A stretch of 64,000 nucleotides of DNA from Gemmatimonas groenlandica (GCF_013004105.1 NZ_CP053085.1:1178001-1242000); one strand, 5' to 3'; numbered from the stretch's first letter, positions 53,394 through 62,535 are shown. Translations and numbers: made by a program. Notes: generated by a model not told the origin, from the sequence alone.

Positions 53394-55214
53394 ATGAGCA
53401 CTGAACTGAGCCCTGAGCTCGCCGCCGAGCTGAACGCCGCCCTCAACGCGGACATGGACGAGCTCGACGCGGAGCCGGCGCACAACAAGCTCACGGCGCG
53501 CGAAAAGCGCGACCTGCAGAAGAGCCAGCTTCGCCCGCTTGCGAACCGTCGCCCGGAACTCTACGAAGAAGACGAGTTCTCGTCCGACGAGTATGAGCGG
53601 ATGCTGGAGCTGTACAACGGCACGCTGGCGTCGATCGAAGAAGGTGAGATTGTCAAGGCGCACGTTCTTGAGATTCGCGAGAACCTGGTCGTCCTGGATA
53701 TCGGCTTCAAGTCCGAAGGGACGATCCCGCTCGAAGAGTTCAAGGACATGCCCGACCTCAAGGTCGGCGACGAAGTCGAAGTGCTCCTCGAGCACCTCGA
53801 GGACCAGGAAGGCTCTGTCGTCCTGTCCAAGAAGAAGGCCGACTTCATGCGCGTGTGGGAGCGCATCCGCGTGGCCTACGAAAGCGACATGCCGGTTGAA
53901 GGCACGCTCGTCAAGAAGATCAAGGGCGGCGTGGTCGTCGACCTCATGGGCGTCGATGCGTTCCTGCCGGGTTCGCAGATCGCGCTCCGTCGTGTGCCGA
54001 ACATCGACGAACTGCTCGGTCACAAGTACGAGTTCAAGATCATCAAGCTCAACAAGCGTCGCCGCAACATCGTGGTGTCGCGTCGTGTGATCCTCGAGCA
54101 GGAACGCGCCGGCAAGCGCGAAAAGCTCATGAAGGAACTCTCGAAGGATCAGGTGCGGAAGGGCGTCGTCAAAAACATCACGGACTTCGGTGCATTCATC
54201 GATCTCGGTGGCGTGGACGGCCTGCTGCATATCACCGACATGTCGTGGGGCCGTATCTCGCATCCGAGCGAGATGGTTCAGATCGGCATGGAGCTCGAGA
54301 TCAAGGTCCTGGATATCGATTGGGAGCGCGAGCGCATTTCGCTCGGCCTCAAGCAGCTCCAGAGCTACCCGTGGAAGGACGTGGCGGCCAAGTACCCGGT
54401 CGGCACTCGCGTGAACGGCAAGGTCGTGTCGATCACGAACTACGGCGCGTTCATCGAGCTCGAGCCGGGCATCGAAGGCCTCGTCCATATCTCCGAAATG
54501 AGCTGGACGCGCAACGTTCGCCACCCGTCGAAGATCGTGTCGATCGGCGAAGCGATCGAGGCGGTGGTGCTCAAGGTCGACGAGACCGAAGAGAAGATTT
54601 CGCTGGGTATGAAGCAGACCGAGCAGGATCCGTGGGTGATTCTGCCGCTCAAGTACCCGGTCGGCACGCGCATCAACGGCAAGGTCCGCAACCTGACCTC
54701 GTTCGGCGCGTTCGTCGAAATCGAGCCGGGCATCGACGGCCTCATTCACATCTCCGATATGTCCTGGACCAAGCGCGTCCAGCATCCGTCGGAAGTCGTG
54801 AAGAAGGGCGACGCGGTAGACGTGGTGATCCTCAACATCGACAGCGAAAACAAGCGCATCTCGCTTGGCCTCAAGCAGGCCGAGGAAGATCCGTGGCTTC
54901 GCATCGGTGAGACGTATCCGGTCGGCACCGAGCTTCCGGGCAAGGTTGTCCGCCTGATGGACAAGGGCGTGGTCGTCGATCTCGGCAACGACATCGAAGG
55001 TTTCGTTCCGGTGAGCCAGCTCAACCCCGAAGGCACGGTCACGAACCCGGCCGACTTCGCGTGGGAAACGATGAACCTGGTGATGCGCGTGTTGGAGGTG
55101 GATCCCATCCATCGCCGTATCGTGCTCGCCGTGACGTCAGTCCCGGAAGAGCAGCCGCCCAAGCCGGCCGAGCCGAGCAAGGTGCATAGCTCCGAAGACG
55201 AGATCGGACTGTAA
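53394..55214 (+). CDS. rpsA: 30S ribosomal protein S1
   Basis: 606 residues. Six S1 RNA-binding domains are visible from about residue 80 onward, each with the pattern G-x-V-x(5-7)-GAF-V/I-(x)-L-G/E, such as VVKNITDFGAFIDLGGVDGL, VVSITNYGAFIELEPGIEGL and VRNLTSFGAFVEIEPGIDGL. The N terminus is acidic and the C-terminal tail is acidic with Pro. S1 carries mRNA to the 30S subunit. ATG 53394 is preferred to ATG 53361 because the MSTELSPELAAELN start is more typical. Strong terminators follow. Confidence 0.95.
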   Translation: MSTELSPELAAELNAALNADMDELDAEPAHNKLTAREKRDLQKSQLRPLANRRPELYEEDEFSSDEYERMLELYNGTLASIEEGEIVKAHVLEIRENLVVLDIGFKSEGTIPLEEFKDMPDLKVGDEVEVLLEHLEDQEGSVVLSKKKADFMRVWERIRVAYESDMPVEGTLVKKIKGGVVVDLMGVDAFLPGSQIALRRVPNIDELLGHKYEFKIIKLNKRRRNIVVSRRVILEQERAGKREKLMKELSKDQVRKGVVKNITDFGAFIDLGGVDGLLHITDMSWGRISHPSEMVQIGMELEIKVLDIDWERERISLGLKQLQSYPWKDVAAKYPVGTRVNGKVVSITNYGAFIELEPGIEGLVHISEMSWTRNVRHPSKIVSIGEAIEAVVLKVDETEEKISLGMKQTEQDPWVILPLKYPVGTRINGKVRNLTSFGAFVEIEPGIDGLIHISDMSWTKRVQHPSEVVKKGDAVDVVILNIDSENKRISLGLKQAEEDPWLRIGETYPVGTELPGKVVRLMDKGVVVDLGNDIEGFVPVSQLNPEGTVTNPADFAWETMNLVMRVLEVDPIHRRIVLAVTSVPEEQPPKPAEPSKVHSSEDEIGL

Positions 55215-55236
55215 GCCGCACGCGGTGAGTAGAACG

Positions 55237-55270
55237 ACAAAGGCCCCGGCAGAGATGCCGGGGCCTTTGT
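55237..55270 (+). terminator. Intrinsic terminator after rpsA
   Basis: ACAAAGGCCCCGGC (55237-55250) pairs perfectly with GCCGGGGCCTTTGT (55257-55270) around AGAGAT: a 14-bp stem whose 3' arm ends in a T-rich stretch. It works on either strand. Confidence 0.85.
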
Positions 55271-55301
55271 GTATGCGGGAGATCGACGGTGCGGGATGCA
55301 G

Positions 55302-55330
55302 AAAACCCCGCCTTTCGGCGGGGTTTTTTG
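55302..55330. terminator. Bidirectional terminator between rpsA and the PEP-CTERM gene
   Basis: AAAACCCCGCC and GGCGGGGTTTT form an 11-bp stem around TTTC, with TTTTTT following on + and an A/T-rich tail on -. It serves the convergent PEP-CTERM gene that ends at 55355. Confidence 0.88.
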
Positions 55331-55354
55331 CACGACTTCGCTCAGCTCGTAGTG

Positions 55355-56119
55355 TTACGCGTTACGGTTGCGACGACGTGCGAATCCGAAGATGCCGAGG
55401 AGGCCAGCGCCCATGAGCGCGTAGGTGGACGGCTCGGGGACGGTCTGGATGTTCGGGGACGAAACTTTGCGGAACTGGCCGCAGAGCTTTCCGCCGATGG
55501 CACCGCTGGTCGCGTCTTTGTAAGAACCCGTGTTGCCGTTCGCGCTCGCTGCAGTCGGAACAGCGTCGTAGCTCGAGCAATACTCCGACGAGCTACCGGG
55601 GTGCGGCCAATCGTAACCGACGACGGCGAACTCGAACTGCTCAGTACCGACTGTGAAGGCGTTCGACCAACCGGCGCCGGTGAACTTGTACCGCTCGTCG
55701 AGATTTCCTTGGTACAGCCAATTCACCGTCAACGCGTTGTACGAGACGCCGACGGCGGCGCTGTTGTTCAGGTAGAGATCAAACGTCAACTTTGCCGTCT
55801 GATTTGCCGACGTTGTCGCGTCCGACCCATTATCGAGGCGGAACCAGCCAAGGCTGAACACGTTGGAATTGTTGCCGATGAACGAGATCGCTTTCTGGTT
55901 TCCTCCCTGTCCCAGAATGTCTGGTGCGCGATCAAACATGAACTTGTCGTTTGGAATGGTCCACGACGTCGAGTTTGAATTGCACCCAGCTACGCTTCCT
56001 GCTGTTTGACCGGAGAAACAGGCATTGATGCCGTTTACAGCTGTAATTTGCGCCTGTGCCGGAGCCGTAACACTCGCCAGCGCGATCGCCGCACCGACTG
56101 CCATCGAAATCTTTTTCAT
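55355..56119 (-). CDS. Secreted PEP-CTERM-anchored protein
   Basis: 254 residues. The N-terminal signal peptide MKKISMAVGAAIALASVTAP-AQA is followed by an Asn/Ser/Gly-rich beta-type mature part. At the C terminus, VPEPSTYALMGAGLLGIFGF and then RRRNRN form the complete PEP-CTERM signal (VPEP motif, hydrophobic helix, basic end). Such proteins are processed by exosortase and usually relate to exopolysaccharide and floc formation. Two Cys pairs may form disulphides. A candidate sigma-54 promoter lies 60 bases upstream. ATG 56119 or GTG 56125 could be the start. Confidence 0.9.
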   Translation of the reverse strand: MKKISMAVGAAIALASVTAPAQAQITAVNGINACFSGQTAGSVAGCNSNSTSWTIPNDKFMFDRAPDILGQGGNQKAISFIGNNSNVFSLGWFRLDNGSDATTSANQTAKLTFDLYLNNSAAVGVSYNALTVNWLYQGNLDERYKFTGAGWSNAFTVGTEQFEFAVVGYDWPHPGSSSEYCSSYDAVPTAASANGNTGSYKDATSGAIGGKLCGQFRKVSSPNIQTVPEPSTYALMGAGLLGIFGFARRRNRNA

Positions 56120-56179
56120 AGTCACGTTGCGCTGCGCGCTGGGGAGTGAAGGAAGGATTTGCTTCTTCCATCACATGAG

Positions 56180-56195
56180 GCAGCCTTCATGCCAG
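56180..56195 (-). promoter_or_regulatory. Candidate sigma-54 promoter for the PEP-CTERM gene
   Basis: On the - strand the sequence is TGGCATGAAGGCTGCC, which matches TGGCAY-N5-NTGC with the invariant GG and GC correctly spaced. A start near 56169 would give a ~50-base leader. Just upstream on the same strand, GTGAT-CTTC-ATCAC is a short inverted repeat. PEP-CTERM genes are often under the PrsK-PrsR/RpoN system, which fits. Confidence 0.5.
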
Positions 56196-56204
56196 TGATG
56201 AAGA

Positions 56205-56504
56205 TCACGTAACAAACGAAAAGCGGCTTATTTTCGCCGATATGTCGCGTTTCGTCCCTATAGCACCGTCGAGTGCGCCATAACTGTCGCATTCATCTGT
56301 TGCACATGAACTACACTTCATGATCTTCCGTGCTGCGCGACAGTTGTCAGCTGCGCGCCGCGCCGTGGGCCCTTCAGCGACCGGATTCGCCCGACCGGTG
56401 CGACGGCGATCTCGCGCCGCTTGCCGAGGTTGTGACAGCTTCGCCCGTACGCCCGCTCGGTCGGCCACCGGAGCCCCGCACGACCACGCAGGGCCACAAA
56501 CGAC
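56205..56504. other. Gene-free stretch between the PEP-CTERM and small membrane-protein genes
   Basis: No gene is recognised in this segment; short open frames have no family features. It probably holds upstream activator sequence for the sigma-54 promoter and the 3' region of the downstream membrane-protein gene. Confidence 0.3.
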
Positions 56505-56535
56505 GAAGCCCCCGGTGCAGAGCACCGGGGGCTTC
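56505..56535 (-). terminator. Terminator after the small membrane-protein gene
   Basis: GAAGCCCCCGGTGC pairs perfectly with GCACCGGGGGCTTC around a 3-base loop (AGA). The stem is 14 bp, with a TCGTTTG tail on the - strand. It sits about 50 bases past the stop of the - strand gene. Confidence 0.7.
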
Positions 56536-56584
56536 TCATACCATCGGACGAGCAACAGGAGGCGCTAGGCGCCCCGCGCAGTCG

Positions 56585-57112
56585 TTACCGGCCTACGATC
56601 AGGCCGAGGCCTTCTTCCGCCTGCTTCTCGCCCTTCTTGGCTGGTGCGGCCTTGCTGGTTCGCGGCGTCTTGAAGCACGCGAGCGCCATCAGAGCGAAGG
56701 CCACGAGGAAGAGCGTGGTCACCAAACCGACACGAACCGACGTCGTATTGAAGGTGTTCATCATCGCCGAGTTCACGATCTTCTTGAGCTGCAGGGCGTC
56801 GAGCGCGAAGAGCGCCAGTGAGCCGAGCAGGCCGAGCGTAAACAGGGCGGAGATGACGCCTACCGTCCGGGCCAATGCCCGACTGTCGAGCGCACGCGAC
56901 ATGAGGACCAGCAGCGACATGCCGAGGTACGGGAGCAGGAGCACACTGGAGAGCGCATTCGCGGCGCCGAAGCGCCACTGGATGTTACTCAGCTGGAGCG
57001 GCCACAGCTGCGACCCCGCCTGCAGAAAGGGGACGGCGACCAAGAGGATTGCGCCGAGGTACAGCACGCGGCGGACAGAGGGGTCGTCGTGAAGATCGAG
57101 GAAATCGGCCAT
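56585..57112 (-). CDS. Small integral membrane protein with four transmembrane segments
   Basis: 175 residues. Four hydrophobic stretches are visible: LYLGAILLVAVPFLQA, ALSSVLLLPYLGMSLLVLM, GVISALFTLGLLGSLALFAL and VGLVTTLFLVAFALMALACF. A Lys/Glu/Ala-rich cytoplasmic tail follows. No known family is recognised. Start is either ATG 57112 (chosen, compact protein) or ATG 57157, which adds a Pro/Ala-rich 15-residue extension. No operon partner; a strong hairpin ends the transcript. Confidence 0.65.
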   Translation of the reverse strand: MADFLDLHDDPSVRRVLYLGAILLVAVPFLQAGSQLWPLQLSNIQWRFGAANALSSVLLLPYLGMSLLVLMSRALDSRALARTVGVISALFTLGLLGSLALFALDALQLKKIVNSAMMNTFNTTSVRVGLVTTLFLVAFALMALACFKTPRTSKAAPAKKGEKQAEEGLGLIVGR

Positions 57113-57157
57113 GGCGGGTGTGGGAGCGTCGGCAAGGGAAGGCTTCAATGACACCAT

Positions 57158-57507
57158 ATCAGTGCAAACCGCGTTCCAGCAAACTCAGCTGAATGACTCG
57201 GTGCGACACCTACGTACGAATACTGTTCAAGGACGTCAAGAAGGTGAAGCCCGTCACACACGACTCGTCACGAAACGGCCATCGGAAGCATATCCTCGGA
57301 CCGGCCCGAGGCGCGAGGGCCGTGGGTGTGACGGAGCTGTCGGAAATAGTGAGGAACACTTCAGAGTCAGAGACCATGGACCGATAGAAGGGGTGTGTCG
57401 ATCCCGGCCGCGCGCCACGCGTGGCCAGGAGGCAATGGCTCATCACCCCGATGACGGGGCCGATAGCACCATGAATGCCCATCATCTCGCACCCGAGAAT
57501 CGCTCCT
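57158..57507. other. Gene-free stretch between the membrane-protein and TonB-domain genes
   Basis: No credible gene. It contains a perfect 5-bp C/G hairpin (CCCCG-ATGA-CGGGG at 57448-57461). Promoters for the divergent genes must lie here, but none is convincing by eye. Confidence 0.3.
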
Positions 57508-57912
57508 ATGTCGCTGACCCTTCGCCGTTCCCTGATCCCTGCAATTGCGACGCTCCTGTTCGCCGGTCCGTTCGCCCGTACTGCGGCGGCTCAGGACGAC
57601 AAGGTGTACCCGATTGCTGAAGTCACCAATCCGCCGAAACTCGCGTCGTCCGTTCAGGCGGCCCGTCTGATCTCGGAGTCGTACCCGGCCGACCTGAAGA
57701 GCCGCGGCGTCGGCGGCATGGTCGAGCTCCAGTTTGTCGTCGACAGCAAGGGCAAGGTTGAAGCGGGCAGCGTCGAAGTGGTCGACGCGACGCAGACCGC
57801 GCTGGGCGAAGCTGCGAAGAAGGTCGTCGCCAAGCTCGACTTTCAGCCGGGCAAGCTGAACGGCGCCGCCGTGAAGACCAAGGTCGTCCTTCCGATCATC
57901 TACAAGCCGTAA
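57508..57912 (+). CDS. Secreted TonB-C-terminal-domain protein
   Basis: 134 residues. A signal peptide (LTLRRSLIPAIATLLFAGPF, then TAAAQ) replaces the usual TonB membrane anchor and proline-rich spacer. The rest is a TonB C-terminal domain: SYPADLKSRGVGGMVELQFV followed by a VDSKGKV turn, GEAAKKVVAKLDFQPGKLNG and KTKVVLPIIY. Free TonB-CTD proteins in the periplasm are seen in several phyla and their role is not settled; they may modulate TonB-dependent receptors. A strong 16-bp hairpin plus T5 follows. Confidence 0.82.
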   Translation: MSLTLRRSLIPAIATLLFAGPFARTAAAQDDKVYPIAEVTNPPKLASSVQAARLISESYPADLKSRGVGGMVELQFVVDSKGKVEAGSVEVVDATQTALGEAAKKVVAKLDFQPGKLNGAAVKTKVVLPIIYKP

Positions 57913-57930
57913 CGTTCCATCCCTGACGGT

Positions 57931-57970
57931 CGAGGAGCCGATCCCCTGCGGGGATCGGCTCCTCGTTTTT
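57931..57970 (+). terminator. Intrinsic terminator after the TonB-domain gene
   Basis: CGAGGAGCCGATCCCC and GGGGATCGGCTCCTCG form a perfect 16-bp stem with TGC in the loop, followed by TTTTT. Confidence 0.93.
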
Positions 57971-57984
57971 CTGCGGTTACGCGC

Positions 57985-57990
57985 TAGCTT
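57985..57990 (+). promoter_or_regulatory. Candidate -10 element of a leaderless promoter before the carboxyltransferase gene
   Basis: TAGCTT lies eight bases before the ATG at 57999 and directly follows the terminator of the TonB-domain gene, so a new transcript must begin here. No clear -35 or Shine-Dalgarno is seen. Confidence 0.4.
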
Positions 57991-57998
57991 CCCGCGCC

Positions 57999-59555
57999 AT
58001 GTCACAGTCCTCGACCATGCGCCAGAAGCTCGAGCGGTTGGCCAGTGCCCGCGATGCCTCCGAGCAGGGAGGTGGCGCCGCCCGCCTCGCCGCTCAACAC
58101 GCCAAGGGCAAGCTCTCCGCCCGTGAGCGCCTCGATGTCCTCCTCGATGAAGGATCCTTCGTCGAGATCGACCGATTCGTCACGTCCCGTTCGCTCGCCG
58201 AAGGCGAAGCGCCGATTTACGGTGACGGCGTCGTGGCCGGTCACGGGCGGATCGAAGGCCGGATCGTCTACGTCTTCTCGCAGGACTTCACGGTGTTCGG
58301 CGGATCGCTCTCCGAAGCGCACGCCGCCAAGATCTGCAAGATCATGGATTTGGCGGTACGCAACGGCGCCCCAGTCATTGGACTGAATGATTCGGGTGGT
58401 GCGCGGATCCAGGAAGGTGTGGTATCGCTCGGCGGATATGCCGACATCTTCTTGCGCAACACGATGGCGTCGGGGGTCGTGCCGCAGATCTCGGCGATCC
58501 TCGGACCGTGTGCCGGCGGTGCCGTGTACTCGCCGGCGATCACCGATTTCATCTACATGGTGCGCGGTACGAGCTACATGTTCGTGACGGGACCGAATGT
58601 CGTGAAGACGGTGACGCACGAAGATGTGACCATGGAGCAACTCGGCGGCGCCGACACGCACGCCGGCACCAGCGGTGTCGCCCACTTCGCCTGCGATTCC
58701 GAGTTGGCGTGTCTGCAGCAGATCCGCGAGTTATTCCGCTTCGTGCCGTCGAACAACGTGGACGACCCGCCACGTGGATCCGGACGCGATCCCCGCGATC
58801 GACGCGAGGAATCGCTGCTCGACGTGATCCCGGACAATCCGAACAAGCCGTACGACATGCACGAGGTCATCGGCCGCATCGTGGACGACGGCGAGTTCTA
58901 CGAGGTGCAGCCGGACTACGCCGGCAATATTCTCGTGGGCTTTGCGCATCTGGGCGGCTACAGCGTCGGGATCGTGGCGAACCAGCCGGCCGTGCTGGCC
59001 GGTGTGCTCGACATCAACGCGTCGATGAAGGCCGCGCGTTTCGTCCGCTTCTGCGATTGCTTCAATATTCCGCTCGTGACCTTCGAAGACGTTCCCGGGT
59101 TCCTGCCCGGAGTGACGCAGGAGCACGGCGGCATCATCAAGCACGGCGCCAAACTGCTGTACGCGTACTGCGAAGCGACGGTGCCAAAGCTCACGGTGAT
59201 TACGCGCAAGGCCTACGGTGGCGCGTATGACGTCATGAGTTCGAAGCACATCCGCGGCGATTACAACGTGGCCTGGCCGACGGCGGAAATTGCCGTGATG
59301 GGCCCCAAGGGCGCCGTGGAAATTCTTTATAAGAAGGAAATCGCTGAAGCGAGCGATCCGCAGGCGGCGATGGACGCGCGCGTTGCCGAGTACACGGAGA
59401 AGTTCGCGAACCCGTACAACGCGGCGGCGCGCGGCTATGTGGATGATGTCATCGATCCGCGCGACACGCGTCCACGGCTGATCGACGCGCTCGACGCGCT
59501 GCGCGGCAAGCGAGATCGCAATCCGCCGAAGAAGCACGGAAACCTTCCCCTGTGA
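57999..59555 (+). CDS. pccB: Acyl-CoA carboxylase carboxyltransferase subunit, probably propionyl-CoA carboxylase beta
   Basis: 518 residues. Two crotonase-fold halves are present: the N half has [13 protein letters not shown] and [23 protein letters not shown], and the C half has [15 protein letters not shown] and [19 protein letters not shown]. The specificity site [13 protein letters not shown] carries Asp at position 411, where propionyl-CoA carboxylases have Asp and acetyl-CoA-only enzymes have Ile. It transfers carboxyl from biotin to the acyl-CoA. It heads an operon with the biotin carboxylase, a methyltransferase and the biotin carrier; acetyl-CoA may also be used. Confidence 0.9.
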   Translation: MSQSSTMRQKLERLASARDASEQGGGAARLAAQHAKGKLSARERLDVLLDEGSFVEIDRFVTSRSLAEGEAPIYGDGVVAGHGRIEGRIVYVFSQDFTVFGGSLSEAHAAKICKIMDLAVRNGAPVIGLNDSGGARIQEGVVSLGGYADIFLRNTMASGVVPQISAILGPCAGGAVYSPAITDFIYMVRGTSYMFVTGPNVVKTVTHEDVTMEQLGGADTHAGTSGVAHFACDSELACLQQIRELFRFVPSNNVDDPPRGSGRDPRDRREESLLDVIPDNPNKPYDMHEVIGRIVDDGEFYEVQPDYAGNILVGFAHLGGYSVGIVANQPAVLAGVLDINASMKAARFVRFCDCFNIPLVTFEDVPGFLPGVTQEHGGIIKHGAKLLYAYCEATVPKLTVITRKAYGGAYDVMSSKHIRGDYNVAWPTAEIAVMGPKGAVEILYKKEIAEASDPQAAMDARVAEYTEKFANPYNAAARGYVDDVIDPRDTRPRLIDALDALRGKRDRNPPKKHGNLPL

Positions 59556-59563
59556 GGCCGCCG

Positions 59564-61114
59564 ATGTTCAGCAAAGTGCTGGTGGCCAATCGGGGAGAGA
59601 TTGCGCTGCGCGTAATCCGCGCCTGTCAGGAACTCGGCGTGAAGACGGTCGCGGTGTACTCCGAAGCCGATGCCCGTGCGCCGCACGTGCGCGAGGCCGA
59701 TGAGGCGGTGCTGGTCGGTCCGCCGCCCTCGAGTCAGAGCTATCTGGTCGGTGAACGACTCATCGAGGTCGCGCTCCGCACGGGCGCACAGGCGATTCAC
59801 CCGGGATACGGGTTTCTCTCCGAGCGCGCGTGGTTTGCGCGCGCCGTGCGCGACGCCGGTCTCGTGTTCATCGGACCACCGGCCGAAGCGATCGATGCCA
59901 TGGGATCGAAGACGGCAGCCCGTCAGCTGGCGATATCGGCCGGCGTGCCGGTCGTGCCGGGTACCACCGAGAGCGTACGCGACGCCGACGAAGCCATCGC
60001 CATTGCCGAGACATTCGGATTCCCGGTGCTGCTCAAGGCGGCCGCTGGTGGGGGTGGTAAAGGCATGCGCATTGTGCGCGCGGCTTCCGAACTGGCCGAC
60101 GCGCTCGCGTCCGCCAAGCGCGAGGCGCAGAACGCATTCGGTGACGATGCGGTGTACATCGAGAAGTACATCGAAGGCCCGCGCCACGTCGAGATTCAGG
60201 TGCTTGCGGACACGCACGGCAACGTCCTTCATCTCGGTGAGCGGGAATGCTCGGTGCAGCGTCGTCACCAAAAGATGATCGAAGAGGCCCCCAGCGTTGC
60301 CGTGTCGCCGGAACTGCGCGCGCGGATGGGGGCGACGGCCGTGGCGGCGGCGCGCGCGGCCGGCTACGTGAATGCCGGCACGTGCGAGTTTCTGCTCGAC
60401 AAGGATGGGCAGTACTACTTCCTCGAGATGAACACGCGCATTCAGGTCGAGCATCCCGTCACGGAGCTTGTGATGGGACTCGACCTGGTGCAGTGGCAGA
60501 TTCGCGTGGCCGCCGGCGAAGCGCTGCCGTTCGCGCAGAAAGATTTTGCGCCGCGCGGTTGGGCCATGGAATGTCGGATCACGAGTGAGGATCCGTCGAA
60601 CGGCTTCCTGCCGAGCACGGGCCGTATCGAGTATCTGCATCTGCCGACGGGTCCCGGGGTGCGATGGGACGGCGGCATCGAGTCGGGCAGCGAGGTCGGC
60701 CTCCACTACGATCCGATGCTGGCGAAGCTGATCGTGCACGCGCCGACGCGCGACCTGGCGATCTCGCGCATGCGCCGCGCGTTGCGTGAACTCACCATCG
60801 ACGGTATCGAGACCTCACGCAGCTTTCATCTTCGGGTGATGGATCATCCGGATTTCCAGCGTGGCGATATCACCATACAGTGGCTCGAACAGAACCTGCC
60901 CGCGTTGACGGCGCCGGCAACGGATCGGGAATCGATCCGACTCGCGGCAATCGCGGCGGCCCTGGTCGCGCACGAAGAGCGTCGCGCCGGCAGCGGCACG
61001 GCGACGGCGGCCGTGATGAGCGATGGCTCGACCGTCGGCCACGAGGCAAGTCGTTCGGCGCACGGTCCGTCGTGGCGCGATGTTGCCCGGCGTGAGTCGC
61101 TGCGGTCCTTGTGA
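59564..61114 (+). CDS. accC: Biotin carboxylase subunit of acyl-CoA carboxylase
   Basis: 516 residues. MFSKVLVANRGEIALRVIRAC opens the biotin-carboxylase domain. The ATP-grasp loop GGGGKGMRIV is near residue 162; the ECSVQRRHQK, INAGTCEFLLD-like and EMNTRIQVEHPVTE segments are catalytic. No biotinyl domain is attached, so the carrier is the separate gene at 62532. It carboxylates biotin with ATP and bicarbonate. ATG 59564 has GAGG six bases upstream; GTG 59552 is an alternative that overlaps pccB. Its stop overlaps the methyltransferase gene. Confidence 0.92.
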   Translation: MFSKVLVANRGEIALRVIRACQELGVKTVAVYSEADARAPHVREADEAVLVGPPPSSQSYLVGERLIEVALRTGAQAIHPGYGFLSERAWFARAVRDAGLVFIGPPAEAIDAMGSKTAARQLAISAGVPVVPGTTESVRDADEAIAIAETFGFPVLLKAAAGGGGKGMRIVRAASELADALASAKREAQNAFGDDAVYIEKYIEGPRHVEIQVLADTHGNVLHLGERECSVQRRHQKMIEEAPSVAVSPELRARMGATAVAAARAAGYVNAGTCEFLLDKDGQYYFLEMNTRIQVEHPVTELVMGLDLVQWQIRVAAGEALPFAQKDFAPRGWAMECRITSEDPSNGFLPSTGRIEYLHLPTGPGVRWDGGIESGSEVGLHYDPMLAKLIVHAPTRDLAISRMRRALRELTIDGIETSRSFHLRVMDHPDFQRGDITIQWLEQNLPALTAPATDRESIRLAAIAAALVAHEERRAGSGTATAAVMSDGSTVGHEASRSAHGPSWRDVARRESLRSL

Positions 61115-62535
61115 AGAAGAATCGACGTATGCGCCGCGCGTCCGCGGCACCGGCGGTCGAGCAGATCGCCACCATGACGATCGACCGGATCGCCAAGGGG
61201 GGCGACGGCGTCGGCCGCGCGAACGGCTTGGCGTGCTTCGTGCCGCGTACGGCGCCGGGTGATGTGGCGCAAGTGGCCTATGTCGCCCACGCGCGACATG
61301 GTCGTGGTCGGGTACTGCAGATCGTGACGCCATCGGCCCATCGCGTCGATGCCCGCTGTGCGCATTATGAGCGTGACCGGTGTGGGGGCTGCCAGTTGCA
61401 GCACGTTGATGACGACGCGCAGCGCGATGCGCGTCGCCACATCGTACAGGATGCGCTCTCTCGCATTGGGAAGCGGACGATCGAACTGCCCGAGCTGGTC
61501 ACCGGTGAATCCTGGGGCTATCGAGGACGATTGACGCTGATGTTGTTGCCGCGCGGTCGAGGCTGGACCGGTGGACTGCATCCGCACGATGATGCGGCGC
61601 GCGTCTTCAATCTCGAGGAGTGCCCGATCGCGAATCCGGTGCTCGTGCAATGTTGGCGCGACATGCGTGAACGACTGCACGGGATGCCGACGGATCGCTT
61701 CCTTCGCGTGTCATTTCGTCTGTTGTCGGCCGAGGCAGGACAGGAGACCGTCGCTGTCGTGGTGCAGGGTGGAGAAGCGTGGAGCGGCGCCGCCGAGTGG
61801 GCCGCGGCGTTGCTGCGTGCGTCGGCGCCGGTCCGGGCGGTGTGGTGGTTGCCGCGTGGCGGCGACCCGGTTGGGCTGGCGGGAGACGTGGCGACGGATG
61901 CCGCGGTGATGGGCGCCGCGCTGCAGCTCGAGGCGGACATGTCGGCCGGCAACGCGACACTCGACGAGGCCGCGGAGGCTGGACGCTACGAACCGGACGC
62001 TCGCGAAGCGCTCGCGTTCGCGCAGGTGAACCCCACGGTGGCCACGGCGCTGCGCGATTTCGTGTTCGCGTCGGTGCGCGCGTTCGCTCCGCAACGCGTG
62101 GTCGATGCCTATGCCGGCAGCGGTGAGCTGACGGAGCGCTTTGCCCGTGATGGGGCGCAGGTGGTGTCGATCGAAGCCGATGCGTCGGGCACGGCCGCCA
62201 CACGGCGGCGCGTAGATGAAGCAGGGCTGGCGGATCGCGTGAAGGTGATCACGGCGCTCGTGGAATCGGCGCTGCCGGCGGCACTGCCCGCCGACGTGGT
62301 CGTGCTCAATCCGCCGCGTGCTGGTGTGGCGGTGGGTGTGACGGCGTTGCTCGAGCAGGCGGCCAGCCGCGGCGTGCGCGGCATTGTGTATGTGAGTTGT
62401 GATCCGGCGACGCTCGCGCGGGATCTCGCGCGCGTGCCGGGGTGGCGCATCGACGCGGTGCGCTGTTTCGACATGTTCCCGCAGACCGCGCACGTAGAGA
62501 CGGTGTGCGTCCTGCGCCCGGAGACGACGGTATGA
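61111..62535 (+). CDS. rlmD: RumA/TrmA-family RNA (uracil-5-)-methyltransferase (RlmD-like)
   Basis: 474 residues. A TRAM-like N terminus (about 17-80) binds RNA. A Fe-S-type cysteine set (Cys83-x7-Cys91-x2-Cys94, and Cys171 in EECPIA) precedes the SAM domain. In the latter VVDAYAGSGELTERFA is motif I, VLNPPRAGV is motif IV, YVSCDPATLARDL holds the catalytic Cys430, and QTAHVETVCVL holds the general-base Glu. It probably makes 5-methyluridine in 23S rRNA. It sits within the carboxylase operon, overlapping both neighbours by four bases. Confidence 0.88.
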   Translation: MKKNRRMRRASAAPAVEQIATMTIDRIAKGGDGVGRANGLACFVPRTAPGDVAQVAYVAHARHGRGRVLQIVTPSAHRVDARCAHYERDRCGGCQLQHVDDDAQRDARRHIVQDALSRIGKRTIELPELVTGESWGYRGRLTLMLLPRGRGWTGGLHPHDDAARVFNLEECPIANPVLVQCWRDMRERLHGMPTDRFLRVSFRLLSAEAGQETVAVVVQGGEAWSGAAEWAAALLRASAPVRAVWWLPRGGDPVGLAGDVATDAAVMGAALQLEADMSAGNATLDEAAEAGRYEPDAREALAFAQVNPTVATALRDFVFASVRAFAPQRVVDAYAGSGELTERFARDGAQVVSIEADASGTAATRRRVDEAGLADRVKVITALVESALPAALPADVVVLNPPRAGVAVGVTALLEQAASRGVRGIVYVSCDPATLARDLARVPGWRIDAVRCFDMFPQTAHVETVCVLRPETTV

